This document shows, piece by piece, positions 6,854 through 15,516 of a DNA stretch of 51,006 nt. Under the pieces are notes generated by a model. It was not told the DNA's origin, did not search any database, and saw nothing but the letters and a program-made list of their open reading frames with translations. Origin of the DNA: Crocinitomicaceae bacterium (GTDB lineage Bacteria; Bacteroidota; Bacteroidia; Flavobacteriales_D; Crocinitomicaceae); the NCBI GenBank assembly GCA_022448165.1, contig JAKVAS010000004.1, positions 1-51,006 of the forward strand, in the 5' to 3' direction. Position numbers and translations under genes: made by a program. The stretch's first letter is position 1, and each line of letters begins with the position of its first letter.

Positions 6854-7827
6854 TAAAGGTTGGAATAATTGGAAGTGGTGGATATGTTGCAGGCGAGCTT
6901 ATTCGTTGTCTTGTTCATCATCCAAAAGCTAAGATCGATTTTTTATATAGTAACTCTCAATCAGGACGCTGGATTAAGGATGTTCATGATGATATGTATG
7001 AATTCGAAAATCTCAAATTTACGAATGAGATTAATGAGAAGGTTGACCTTGTTTTTTTGTGCTTAGGCCATGGGAATTCAACTCAGTTTTTACTTGGAAA
7101 TTCATTTTCAAGTCACACTAAAATAGTTGATCTGAGTAATGACTTTCGATTAAATAATAAGGCTAATTTTCAAAGCAAAAATTTTGTTTACGGATTAGTA
7201 GAGTTGAATAAAGAGAAGATTAAAAATGCACAACGAGTTGCAAATCCCGGTTGTTTTGCAACGGCAATTCAGTTAGGGTTATTACCCCTTGCAGCTGCCA
7301 AATTGATTGAAAATGATATTCACGTGAATGCTGTGACAGGTGCTACAGGTGCAGGTCAGTCGTTAAGTATGACATCACATTTTAGCTGGAGAAATAACAA
7401 TGTGTCAATTTATAAGGCATTTAAACACCAGCATCTAAATGAGATTATAGAGAGCATTGTTTCTTTACAAGAGGAGTTTAGTAATGATGTTAATTTTTTA
7501 CCCGTTCGGGGAGATTTTACTCGTGGAATATTTGCTTCAATTTATATGAAATGCGACCTAAATGAAGATGAATTGGTCAATTTATATAAGACGTATTATA
7601 AAGATGCACGTTTTACTTTGATTAGCAGCAATACAGTTCATTTAAAACAAGTGGTCAATACTAATAACTGTTTAATACAGGTTCAGAAAATTGATGATAA
7701 AGTACTAATCACTTCTGTAATTGATAACCTCTTAAAAGGAGCTGCTGGTCAAGCTATCCAAAACATGAATCTCATGTATGGACTAGAGGAAAGTACAGGA
7801 CTGAATTTTAAAGCGAATTACTATTGA
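6850..7827 (+). CDS. argC: N-acetyl-gamma-glutamyl-phosphate reductase (N-acylglutamyl-phosphate reductase)
   Basis: ArgC uses NADPH to reduce N-acylglutamyl phosphate to the semialdehyde, the third step of arginine synthesis. The N-terminal Rossmann motif is VGIIGSGGYVAGELIRCL. The catalytic cysteine lies in VANPGCFATAIQLG near residue 130, and GATGAGQSLS follows. The 325-residue length is typical. The ATG overlaps the argG stop (ATGA). In this lineage the acyl group may be succinyl rather than acetyl; ArgC itself does not show which. Confidence 0.94.
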   Translation: MIKVGIIGSGGYVAGELIRCLVHHPKAKIDFLYSNSQSGRWIKDVHDDMYEFENLKFTNEINEKVDLVFLCLGHGNSTQFLLGNSFSSHTKIVDLSNDFRLNNKANFQSKNFVYGLVELNKEKIKNAQRVANPGCFATAIQLGLLPLAAAKLIENDIHVNAVTGATGAGQSLSMTSHFSWRNNNVSIYKAFKHQHLNEIIESIVSLQEEFSNDVNFLPVRGDFTRGIFASIYMKCDLNEDELVNLYKTYYKDARFTLISSNTVHLKQVVNTNNCLIQVQKIDDKVLITSVIDNLLKGAAGQAIQNMNLMYGLEESTGLNFKANYY

Positions 7828-7829
7828 TT

Positions 7830-8960
7830 ATGAACTTATTTAATGTTTACCCACGATTTAATATTACACTTTCTAAAGCGGAAGGTGTATATGTGTATGA
7901 CGAAAATGATGAGTCATATTTGGATTTATATGGAGGTCATGGAGTGAATTCCGTAGGACATTCCCATTCAATATATACGCAAAGATTAAAAGAACAAATT
8001 GATCGAATTGCATTCTATTCAAATTCGATTGAAATGCCCCTTCAGGAAGAATTGGCAAGGAAATTATCTTCTCAAAGTGGTTATCCAAATTACAATTTGT
8101 TTTTGTGTAATAGTGGGGCTGAAGCGAATGAAAATGCGATTAAGTTAGCTTCTTTTAGCACGGATAGAAAGAAGGTTGTAGCTTTTAAAGGAAGTTTTCA
8201 TGGACGAACGTCAGCAGCACTTAATGTTACTGATAATGTGAGCTTATCAGCTTCTGTTAATCAGAATAATTTCCCAGTTGATTTTATAGAGTTAAATAAT
8301 AAAGGACAATTAGTAGATGCATTAAAGAAAAAGGATGTTTGCGCTGTTATTGTTGAAGGTATCCAAGGCGTGGGAGGCTTAGACTCTTTATCAGAAGATT
8401 ATTTTTCCTTTTTGGAACAAAATTGTAAGGAGCATGGTGCTTTATTAATCCTTGATGAAATACAAAGTGGATTCGGTCGGTCAGGGAAGTTCTTTGCTCA
8501 TCAGTATGCTAACATTGAAGCTGACATTATTACAATGGCAAAGGGAATGGGAAATGGTTTTCCTATTGGAGGCTTATTAATTAATCCAAAAATTAAGGCT
8601 AAAAATGGAATGTTGGGAACTACGTTTGGAGGAAATCACTTAGCATGTACTGCAAGTATAGCAGTGTTAGAAATTATTCAAAAGGAGAGTTTATTGAATA
8701 ATGTTAAACAGATAAATAAGCACTTGTTAAAGGAATTAAAGCAGTTCAATGATATTAAGGAGATTAAGGGAAAGGGACTAATGTTGGGCATTGAATTCGA
8801 TTTTCCGGTGAAAGAAATGAGAATAAACTTGCTAAGTAAATATCACATTTTTACGGGAGCTTCAGCAAATCCAAACCTATTACGAATTCTTCCTCCTTTA
8901 GGAATAACAGTAAAGGAAATAGCCCCCTTTATTTCAGCATTAAAAGAAATACTATCATGA
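7830..8960 (+). CDS. argD: N-acylornithine aminotransferase (PLP-dependent class III)
   Basis: ArgD transfers an amino group from glutamate to N-acylglutamate semialdehyde, giving N-acylornithine. The 376-residue protein has class III aminotransferase features: YLDLYGGHGVNSVGHSH, FLCNSGAEANENAIKLA (phosphate site), AFKGSFHGRTSAALN, LLILDEIQSGFGRSG (Asp contacting the PLP ring) and the PLP lysine in TMAKGMGNGFPIGG. I use the ATG at 7830 (MNLFNVYPRFNITLSK), two bases after the argC stop. An in-frame TTG two codons earlier overlaps argC and is less likely. It overlaps argF' by four bases. Confidence 0.94.
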   Translation: MNLFNVYPRFNITLSKAEGVYVYDENDESYLDLYGGHGVNSVGHSHSIYTQRLKEQIDRIAFYSNSIEMPLQEELARKLSSQSGYPNYNLFLCNSGAEANENAIKLASFSTDRKKVVAFKGSFHGRTSAALNVTDNVSLSASVNQNNFPVDFIELNNKGQLVDALKKKDVCAVIVEGIQGVGGLDSLSEDYFSFLEQNCKEHGALLILDEIQSGFGRSGKFFAHQYANIEADIITMAKGMGNGFPIGGLLINPKIKAKNGMLGTTFGGNHLACTASIAVLEIIQKESLLNNVKQINKHLLKELKQFNDIKEIKGKGLMLGIEFDFPVKEMRINLLSKYHIFTGASANPNLLRILPPLGITVKEIAPFISALKEILS

Positions 8961-9907
8961 AAAAATTTACATCTATAAATGATGTTGAGAACCTGAACGA
9001 GCTAATTGCTCTTTCTGAAAAGGTCAAGCAAGCGCCTTTTGATTTTAAATCAATTGGAAGAAATAAGACAATAGGATTGCTTTTCTTCAATTCGAGCTTA
9101 AGAACACGATTGAGTACTCAAAAGGCAGCAACAAATTTAGGAATGACTGTAATGGTTATGAATATTAATAATGATGGTTGGAGTCTTGAATTAGAAGATG
9201 GAACCAGAATGAATGCCGATACACAAGAACATATTAAAGAAGCGGCAGGTGTCATTTCTCAGTATTGTGATGTTATTGGAGTTCGAAGCTTTGCTTCACT
9301 GAAGGACAGAATAGGAGATTATGAAGATGAAATAATTAACAAATTTATCAAGTATACTACAGTTCCTGTTATTTCTTTGGAAAGTGCAATTCTACACCCT
9401 TTACAGTCTTTAGCAGATGTAATCACAATAAATGAGAATAAGACAAATAATAAAACTAAGGTTGTACTGACCTGGGCTCCGCACCCTAAAGCTTTACCGC
9501 AGGCTGTTGCGAATTCATTCGTAGAATGGGTGCGTGAAACAGAAATGGAATTGATTATTACTAACCCCAAGGGATTTGATTTGGCCACTCGATTTACGGA
9601 TGGAATCAAGGTGATGCATGATCAAGATATAGCCTTAAAAGAGGCTGATTTTGTGTATGCTAAAAACTGGTCATCTTATGATGATTATGGTAGAATAGGA
9701 ATTGAGTTCGATGATTGGACGATAACTGAGGAAAAAATGAAATTAACCAACAATGGAAAGTTCATGCATTGTTTACCTGTGCGTCGAAACGTAGTAGTGA
9801 GTGATGAGGTTATAGATTCTACAAATTCTTTAGTCCTTGAACAGGCCAATAATCGAACGTATGCGGCGCAAACCGTTTTATTAAAAATGTTACAAGATGA
9901 AAAGTAA
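8957..9907 (+). CDS. argF': N-acylornithine carbamoyltransferase (N-succinyl- or N-acetylornithine type)
   Basis: A 316-residue transcarbamylase of the branch that carbamoylates N-acylornithine rather than ornithine. The carbamoyl-phosphate motif is FFNSSLRTRLST (S-x-R-T-R), followed by HPLQSLAD and, near the C-terminus, MHCLPVRRNVVVSDE. The proline-rich AOTCase/SOTCase features WAPHPKALPQAVANS and YAKNWSSYDDYG are also present. In Bacteroides fragilis the homologue uses N-succinylornithine, and residue 90 (Pro there, Glu in the Xanthomonas acetylornithine enzyme) is reported to set specificity. Here residue 90 is Gln in NADTQEHIKEA, so the preferred acyl group cannot be deduced by that rule. 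It overlaps argD by 4 bases and argB by 11. Confidence 0.92.
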   Translation: MKKFTSINDVENLNELIALSEKVKQAPFDFKSIGRNKTIGLLFFNSSLRTRLSTQKAATNLGMTVMVMNINNDGWSLELEDGTRMNADTQEHIKEAAGVISQYCDVIGVRSFASLKDRIGDYEDEIINKFIKYTTVPVISLESAILHPLQSLADVITINENKTNNKTKVVLTWAPHPKALPQAVANSFVEWVRETEMELIITNPKGFDLATRFTDGIKVMHDQDIALKEADFVYAKNWSSYDDYGRIGIEFDDWTITEEKMKLTNNGKFMHCLPVRRNVVVSDEVIDSTNSLVLEQANNRTYAAQTVLLKMLQDEK

Positions 9908-10673
9908 GATATCTATCGTAAAAATAGGAGGGAATATTATTGATGATCCATATGCACTAAAGACGTTTATTAGTGATTTCGCGAAAATAAAGCATCCGAA
10001 AATTCTAATTCATGGAGGAGGAAAAATCGCAAATCGACTTAATGAAGAGTTGGGAATTAAAACAGTTATGAATGAGGGGCGTCGAATTACATCAGCTAAG
10101 AATCTTGATACTGTAATAATGGTATATGCAGGTTTGATAAATAAGAGAATAGTAAGTGCTTTACAAGGGCAGGAATGTAATGCGATTGGATTGTCTGGAG
10201 CTGATGCGAATTGTATACAGGCTTCAAAACGATCTGTACACCCTGTAGATTTCGGATGGGTTGGAGATGTTAAGTCGATTAATCAATCAACAATCAATTT
10301 GTTTTTAAGAGAAGGTATAACACCTGTTTTTTGCGCAATTAGTCACGACGGAAATGGACAGTTACTAAATACAAATGCAGATACAATTGCTTCAGAAATT
10401 GCTATCTCAATGAGCAACGACTATGATACAGAACTGATTTATTGTTTTGAGAAAAGTGGTGTTTTACAAAATGTGAATGATGATGATTCAATCATTCAAA
10501 AGATCAATACAAAGAAGTATTTAGAATTAAAAACAAAAAGAATCATTAATAAAGGCATGTTGCCAAAAATGGAAAATTGCTTTCATGCGTTAAACAACAA
10601 TGTATCAAAAGTAATCATTGGTAACTCTTCAGTCATTAACAATGATGAAAAGTGTTCCATTTTAACCTTATAG
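9897..10673 (+). CDS. argB: N-acylglutamate kinase
   Basis: ArgB phosphorylates N-acetyl- (or N-succinyl-) glutamate with ATP, the second step of arginine synthesis. The amino-acid-kinase fold shows VKIGGNIIDD at the N-terminus (phosphate-binding Lys and Gly pair), IHGGGKIANRLNEELG, GLSGADANC and LLNTNADTIASEIA. The C-terminal segment INKGMLPKMENCFHAL matches the family's KGGMxPKxxAC pattern. At 258 residues it lacks the N-terminal helix extension of arginine-inhibited hexameric kinases. Feedback by arginine at this enzyme is therefore less likely, which would leave transcriptional control more important. It starts inside argF' (11-base overlap). Confidence 0.93.
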   Translation: MKSKISIVKIGGNIIDDPYALKTFISDFAKIKHPKILIHGGGKIANRLNEELGIKTVMNEGRRITSAKNLDTVIMVYAGLINKRIVSALQGQECNAIGLSGADANCIQASKRSVHPVDFGWVGDVKSINQSTINLFLREGITPVFCAISHDGNGQLLNTNADTIASEIAISMSNDYDTELIYCFEKSGVLQNVNDDDSIIQKINTKKYLELKTKRIINKGMLPKMENCFHALNNNVSKVIIGNSSVINNDEKCSILTL

Positions 10674-10674
10674 T

Positions 10675-11733
10675 ATGAAAGACGAAATGATGCTAAAGGC
10701 AATTGAGTTATTAACAAAGTTGATTGAGACACCCTCTTTTTCCAAGGAAGAAGAGGAAACAGCCAAAATTATTGAAGACTGGTTTTTAGAGTTTGAAATA
10801 GAATGTAAACGTAATGGAAATAATGTGTGGGTCACAAATAAATACTATGATACGAAGAAGCCAACAATATTATTGAATTCTCACCATGATACGGTAAAAC
10901 CAAATAAAGCTTACAGAAACAATCCTTTTGAGGCAAAGGTTGAAAAAGGAAAACTTTATGGTTTAGGGAGTAATGATGCGGGAGGAGCTTTGGTTGGGTT
11001 GATGAGTTTATTTGTTCATTTCTATAAACAGAAGGACCTAAAATATAATCTTTTATTTGCGGGAACTGCTGAGGAAGAAATATCTGGTATAAACGGTATT
11101 TCAAGCATCCTTAACCTAATGCCTCCAATAGATTTTGCTGTAGTTGGAGAGCCTACAGAAATGCAATTGGCGATTAGTGAAAAAGGATTATTGGTCATAG
11201 ACGCCTATGCTACAGGAGTTTCTGGACATGCTGCTCATGATAATACCGAAAACTCGATTTATAAGGCACTAAGAGATATCAGTTGGATAGAGAGTTATAG
11301 CTTTCCTAAAACTTCAAGCACTTTGGGGAAAGTAAAGATGAGCGTAACACAAATTAATGCTGGTACGCAACACAATGTCGTTCCCGCAGATTGTCATTTT
11401 GTGATTGATGTAAGGGTGAATGATGTCTATCAAAATCAAGAAATATTTGAGATTATTAAAAAGCATACGGGATGCCATATGAAGGCTCGCTCGTTTCGAT
11501 TAAATTCTTCTTGCATTGATTCAAATCATCCAATTGTAAAAGCGGGAGTAAGTTTAGGAAGAGAAACTTACGGTTCTCCAACGATTTCTGATCAAGCATT
11601 ATTGACTTGTCCTTCATTAAAGTTGGGGCCTGGAAAGTCATCTAGATCGCATAGTGCGGATGAATTCATTTTGCTTTCAGAAATCAAAGAAGGGATTAGC
11701 CTATATATTGACATATTTAATGAAATACTTTAA
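10675..11733 (+). CDS. argE: M20-family N-acylornithine/N-acylcitrulline deacylase
   Basis: The 352-residue dinuclear zinc hydrolase removes the acyl group late in the pathway. With an N-acylornithine transcarbamylase upstream, the natural substrate should be N-acylcitrulline rather than N-acylornithine (inference from pathway order). Metal and catalytic motifs are LNSHHDTVKPN (His ligand and Asp), LGSNDAGGALVGL (bridging Asp) and FAGTAEEEISG (general base Glu and ligand Glu). The dimerisation-domain histidine lies in GVSGHAAHDN, and a C-terminal metal His in SRSHSADE. It begins one base after the argB stop. DapE is the other M20 possibility, but the operon position favours ArgE. Confidence 0.9.
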   Translation: MKDEMMLKAIELLTKLIETPSFSKEEEETAKIIEDWFLEFEIECKRNGNNVWVTNKYYDTKKPTILLNSHHDTVKPNKAYRNNPFEAKVEKGKLYGLGSNDAGGALVGLMSLFVHFYKQKDLKYNLLFAGTAEEEISGINGISSILNLMPPIDFAVVGEPTEMQLAISEKGLLVIDAYATGVSGHAAHDNTENSIYKALRDISWIESYSFPKTSSTLGKVKMSVTQINAGTQHNVVPADCHFVIDVRVNDVYQNQEIFEIIKKHTGCHMKARSFRLNSSCIDSNHPIVKAGVSLGRETYGSPTISDQALLTCPSLKLGPGKSSRSHSADEFILLSEIKEGISLYIDIFNEIL

Positions 11734-11744
11734 AGAATAATACC

Positions 11745-13025
11745 ATGAAACTTTGGGATAAAGGATATACTACAGATAATTTAGTTGATCGATTTACAGT
11801 CGGAAAAGACCGTGTGTTAGATTTACAACTTGCAAAGCATGATGTTGCAGGAAATATTGCTCATGCTAAAATGTTGCATAAAATTGAAATATTGACGAAA
11901 AGTGAGCTTGATTTAATTTTAGAAGGACTAGCACAAATTCAGACTACAATTGATAATGAAACATTTACAATTGAAGAAGATTTTGAAGATGTTCATAGTA
12001 AAGTTGAATTTGAACTTGTACAACGGATTGGCGAAGCGGGTAAAAAAATACACACAGCACGTTCTCGGAATGATCAAGTTTTAGTTGATCTACATTTATA
12101 TACGAAAGAGGAGATAGATACGATAAAGGGATTAATTAAGACCTTATTTGATACTTTGATTGATTTGAGCGAACAATATAAGGAGGTGCTTATTCCTGGC
12201 TATACGCATATGCAAGTAGCAATGCCTTCTTCATTCGGATTATGGTTTTCAGCATACGCAGAGAGTTTAATTGATGATATTACTTTGTTGAATGCAGCAT
12301 ACAAAATATGTGATCAAAATCCGTTGGGATCTGCGGCGGGATATGGTTCTTCTTTTCCAATAGATCGAACAATGACAACTGAGTTATTAGGATTTGAAAG
12401 TATGAAATATAATGTGGTCGCCGCTCAAATGAGCAGAGGAAAGATAGAGAAAACGACTGCTTTTGCTATTGCTTCTGTGGCAGGAACGTTATCTAAGCTT
12501 TCTGCTGACGTATGTTTGTATATGAGTCAGAATTTTAATTTTTTAGGTTTTCCTAAGGAGCTTACTACTGGGTCAAGTATTATGCCGCACAAACAGAATC
12601 CAGATGTTTTTGAGTTGATGCGAGCGAAGTGCAACAAGCTTCAAAACATGCCCTCTGAAATTATGATGATCACGAATAATTTAACCAGTGGTTATCATAG
12701 AGACTATCAATTGCTTAAAGAGAATCTAATGGAAGGTATAAATACCCTAAAGGATAACTTAGAAGTTTGTGATTTTATGTTAAGACATGTTATTATCAAT
12801 AAAAATATTCTCAATAACGAAATCTATGATTATTTATATAGCGTAGAAGAGGTAAATAAACTTGTTCTTAAAGGTGTAAGTTTTAGAGAAGCATATCAAA
12901 AGTTAGGGAAGGAAATATTAGACGGAAATTTTACTCCAGAAAAAGTAGTGAATCATTCTCATGAAGGAAGTATTGGTAATTTATGTTTAGATAAAATTAT
13001 AGCTAAATTTAAGCTCAACTATTGA
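11745..13025 (+). CDS. argH: Argininosuccinate lyase
   Basis: ArgH splits argininosuccinate into arginine and fumarate, the last step. The 426-residue product belongs to the fumarase/aspartase superfamily. It has LWDKGYTTDNLVDRFTVG at the N-terminus, HTARSRNDQVLVDLHLY, the GYTHMQVAMPSSFGLWF region with the catalytic His, and the signature GSSIMPHKQNPDVFELMR on the flexible catalytic loop. It is slightly shorter than the usual ~460 residues. It follows argE after 11 bases and is the last gene of the operon. No strong terminator follows; the next gene starts 135 bases on. Confidence 0.95.
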   Translation: MKLWDKGYTTDNLVDRFTVGKDRVLDLQLAKHDVAGNIAHAKMLHKIEILTKSELDLILEGLAQIQTTIDNETFTIEEDFEDVHSKVEFELVQRIGEAGKKIHTARSRNDQVLVDLHLYTKEEIDTIKGLIKTLFDTLIDLSEQYKEVLIPGYTHMQVAMPSSFGLWFSAYAESLIDDITLLNAAYKICDQNPLGSAAGYGSSFPIDRTMTTELLGFESMKYNVVAAQMSRGKIEKTTAFAIASVAGTLSKLSADVCLYMSQNFNFLGFPKELTTGSSIMPHKQNPDVFELMRAKCNKLQNMPSEIMMITNNLTSGYHRDYQLLKENLMEGINTLKDNLEVCDFMLRHVIINKNILNNEIYDYLYSVEEVNKLVLKGVSFREAYQKLGKEILDGNFTPEKVVNHSHEGSIGNLCLDKIIAKFKLNY

Positions 13026-13160
13026 TTCTGAAATATTGGATTGAACGAAGGTTTAATAGCTAGTAGTATAGTTATGTAATAATTGCAATCAAGGAAATTA
13101 GGACAATAGTTTTTTGTACACACTACCCCCTTTTTATAGGGCTTCACTAAAAAAGAAGTA

Positions 13161-15482
13161 ATGAAAAACATAATTTTATTGACTGGTCTAATTATTCTAG
13201 GGTCTTGTAATGAAAACAACCCCAATATCGAGTCCAATATTTCAGAAACACTCAATACTGATTTTACAAAGTATGTTAACCCTTTTATTGGAACAAGTAA
13301 AATGGGGCATGTTTTTCCTGGAGCGACGGCACCTTTTGGAATGGTGCAGTTGAGTCCACAAACGAACTTTGAGGTGATGTTTAAAGAGGATGGTGGGTAT
13401 AACAGTAAGACATATGAATATTGTGCGGGGTATCAATATCAGGATTCAACAATAATAGGGTTTTCTCATACAAACCTTAGTGGAACTGGGCATTCTGATT
13501 TAGGAGACTTTCTAATTATGCCAACCACAGGGGATTTAATATTAGATCCTTTAAAGACGGAAAGAGGAGAAAAAGGGTTTTACTCAAAGTATTCACATGC
13601 TACAGAAAAAGCATCCCCTGGTTATTACAAAGTAGATTTAGAAAGTTATAATATTAAGGCAGAATTAACGGCAAGTGAGCGTGTTGGTTTTCATCAGTAT
13701 ACGTTTCCAAAATCCGATGATGCACATATTATTTTGGATATGGTTTACAATATTTATCATCATGAGAATAAGAATGTATGGACCTTTATTCGTGTGGAAA
13801 ATGATTCGTTAGTAACTGGTTATAGACAAACAAAAGGATGGGCAAGGGATAAAAAAGTGTTTTTTGCAATGAAATTTTCAAAAGCCTTTAAGAGCTATGG
13901 TCATAAGAAATATGAAAAAGTGAAGTATGATGGTTTTTACCGAAATTTCAATCAGCAAGAGAATTTTCCCGAGATGGCTGGAAAAGATATTAGAGTCTAT
14001 TTTAATTTTGATACGCAAGAAAATGAAAAGATCAATATTAAATTTGCGTTGTCTTCTGTTAGTTCTGCAGGCGCTCTGAAAAATCTAGAAGCAGAGGTTT
14101 CCCATTGGAGCTTTGATAAAACTCGAGAAGAAACTAAAGCTAAATGGAATAAAGAGCTATCAAAAATTGAAGTATCATCCTTAAATGATAGTGATAAAAT
14201 AAATTTCTATACTGCGATGTATCATACTAATTTATCGCCAATATTGTATGAAGATGTGGATGGTCAATATCGAGGTTTAGATCAAAATATTCATCAATCG
14301 GACCAGTTTACAAATTACAGTGTTTTTTCACTTTGGGATACTTATAGAGCTTTACATCCGTTGTTTAATATTACTCAGCCTCATCGAAATAATGATATGA
14401 TAAAATCAATGCTGGCACATCATGATGAAAGTGTACACAATATGTTGCCTATTTGGAGTCATTATGCAAATGAAAACTGGTGTATGATAGGGTATCATGC
14501 AACTTCTGTAATTGCTGATGCAATGGTCAAAAATGTTGGCGATTTTGATAAAGAAAGAGCTTTAGAGGCTTCAGTGAATACTGCTAATGTGCGTTATTTT
14601 GATGGTTTAGGTGATTATATAGATTATAAATATGTTCCTGATGATAAAAGTCATTCTTCAGTATCTAAAACATTGGAGTATTCATATAATGATTGGTGTA
14701 TTACGCAAATGGCAGAAGAGGTTGGTAGGACTCATACGCAAGATGAGTTTGAAAAACGGGCTGAATATTACAAAAATGTTTATGATTCAAAGATTGGTTT
14801 TATGAGACCGAAATTGACAGATGGAACATTTAGAGAAAATTTTGACCCGATGGATACTCATGGACAGGGTTTCATTGAAGGGAATGCATGGAATTATGGA
14901 TTATATGTCCCACAAAACATTGATGAGATGATATCATTAATGGGAGGAAAGGAAAAGTTTAGTAATCATTTGGACTCCTTATTTACGATTGATATCGAGG
15001 AAAAATATATTGCTAAACATGAGGACATTACTCGAGATGGAATTATTGGAAATTATGTTCATGGAAACGAACCAGGACACCATATTCCCTATTTGTATAA
15101 TTGGACTGGTCACCCAGAGAAAACACAAGAACGAGTTCGAATGATTATGAAGACTATGTATGCCCCAACAGTGGACGGACTTTGTGGTAATGACGATGCT
15201 GGACAAATGAGCGCATGGTATATATTTAGTTCTTTAGGGTTTTATCCTGTAACTCCCGGGTCTCCTTATTATGCGTTAGGAAGCCCACTAGTTGTGAAAG
15301 CTACATTGCATTTAGATAATGGAAATAAGTTGATAATTAAAGCTAAGAACCAAAGTGAAGAGAATGTATACGTACAAAGTGTTATTATTAATGGTGTAAA
15401 GCATACAGGCACATTACTTTCTCATCAAGATATTATGCGAGGAGGCGAAATTGTTTTTGAAATGGGAAATCAACCGAATTAG
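13161..15482 (+). CDS. GH92 alpha-mannosidase lipoprotein
   Basis: A 773-residue glycoside hydrolase family 92 protein; the family consists of calcium-dependent exo-acting alpha-mannosidases (mostly alpha-1,2) releasing mannose from N-glycans or mannans. The lipobox LGSC (Cys16) indicates a lipoprotein, so it is probably on the outer membrane or in the periplasm. The N-terminal GH92 signature is YVNPFIGTSKMGHVFPGATA, followed by FSHTNLSGTGHSDLGD. The catalytic (alpha/alpha)6 domain carries the acid Glu in GQGFIEGNAWNYG (about residue 572), NYVHGNEPGHHIPYLYN, and the Asp pair in LCGNDDAGQMSAWYIF (about residue 675). It stands alone with no SusC/SusD pair next to it, so it may serve general glycan salvage. 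Specificity within the family is not visible. Confidence 0.92.
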   Translation: MKNIILLTGLIILGSCNENNPNIESNISETLNTDFTKYVNPFIGTSKMGHVFPGATAPFGMVQLSPQTNFEVMFKEDGGYNSKTYEYCAGYQYQDSTIIGFSHTNLSGTGHSDLGDFLIMPTTGDLILDPLKTERGEKGFYSKYSHATEKASPGYYKVDLESYNIKAELTASERVGFHQYTFPKSDDAHIILDMVYNIYHHENKNVWTFIRVENDSLVTGYRQTKGWARDKKVFFAMKFSKAFKSYGHKKYEKVKYDGFYRNFNQQENFPEMAGKDIRVYFNFDTQENEKINIKFALSSVSSAGALKNLEAEVSHWSFDKTREETKAKWNKELSKIEVSSLNDSDKINFYTAMYHTNLSPILYEDVDGQYRGLDQNIHQSDQFTNYSVFSLWDTYRALHPLFNITQPHRNNDMIKSMLAHHDESVHNMLPIWSHYANENWCMIGYHATSVIADAMVKNVGDFDKERALEASVNTANVRYFDGLGDYIDYKYVPDDKSHSSVSKTLEYSYNDWCITQMAEEVGRTHTQDEFEKRAEYYKNVYDSKIGFMRPKLTDGTFRENFDPMDTHGQGFIEGNAWNYGLYVPQNIDEMISLMGGKEKFSNHLDSLFTIDIEEKYIAKHEDITRDGIIGNYVHGNEPGHHIPYLYNWTGHPEKTQERVRMIMKTMYAPTVDGLCGNDDAGQMSAWYIFSSLGFYPVTPGSPYYALGSPLVVKATLHLDNGNKLIIKAKNQSEENVYVQSVIINGVKHTGTLLSHQDIMRGGEIVFEMGNQPN

Positions 15483-15516
15483 TATATTATACAATAAAAA
15501 TACAGATGCTTTTCGG

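Noticed and set aside
13108-13146. CCCCC/GGG-rich stretch as a terminator after argH
   Set aside because: Pairing is limited to three bases and no T tract follows; I could not support a terminator there.
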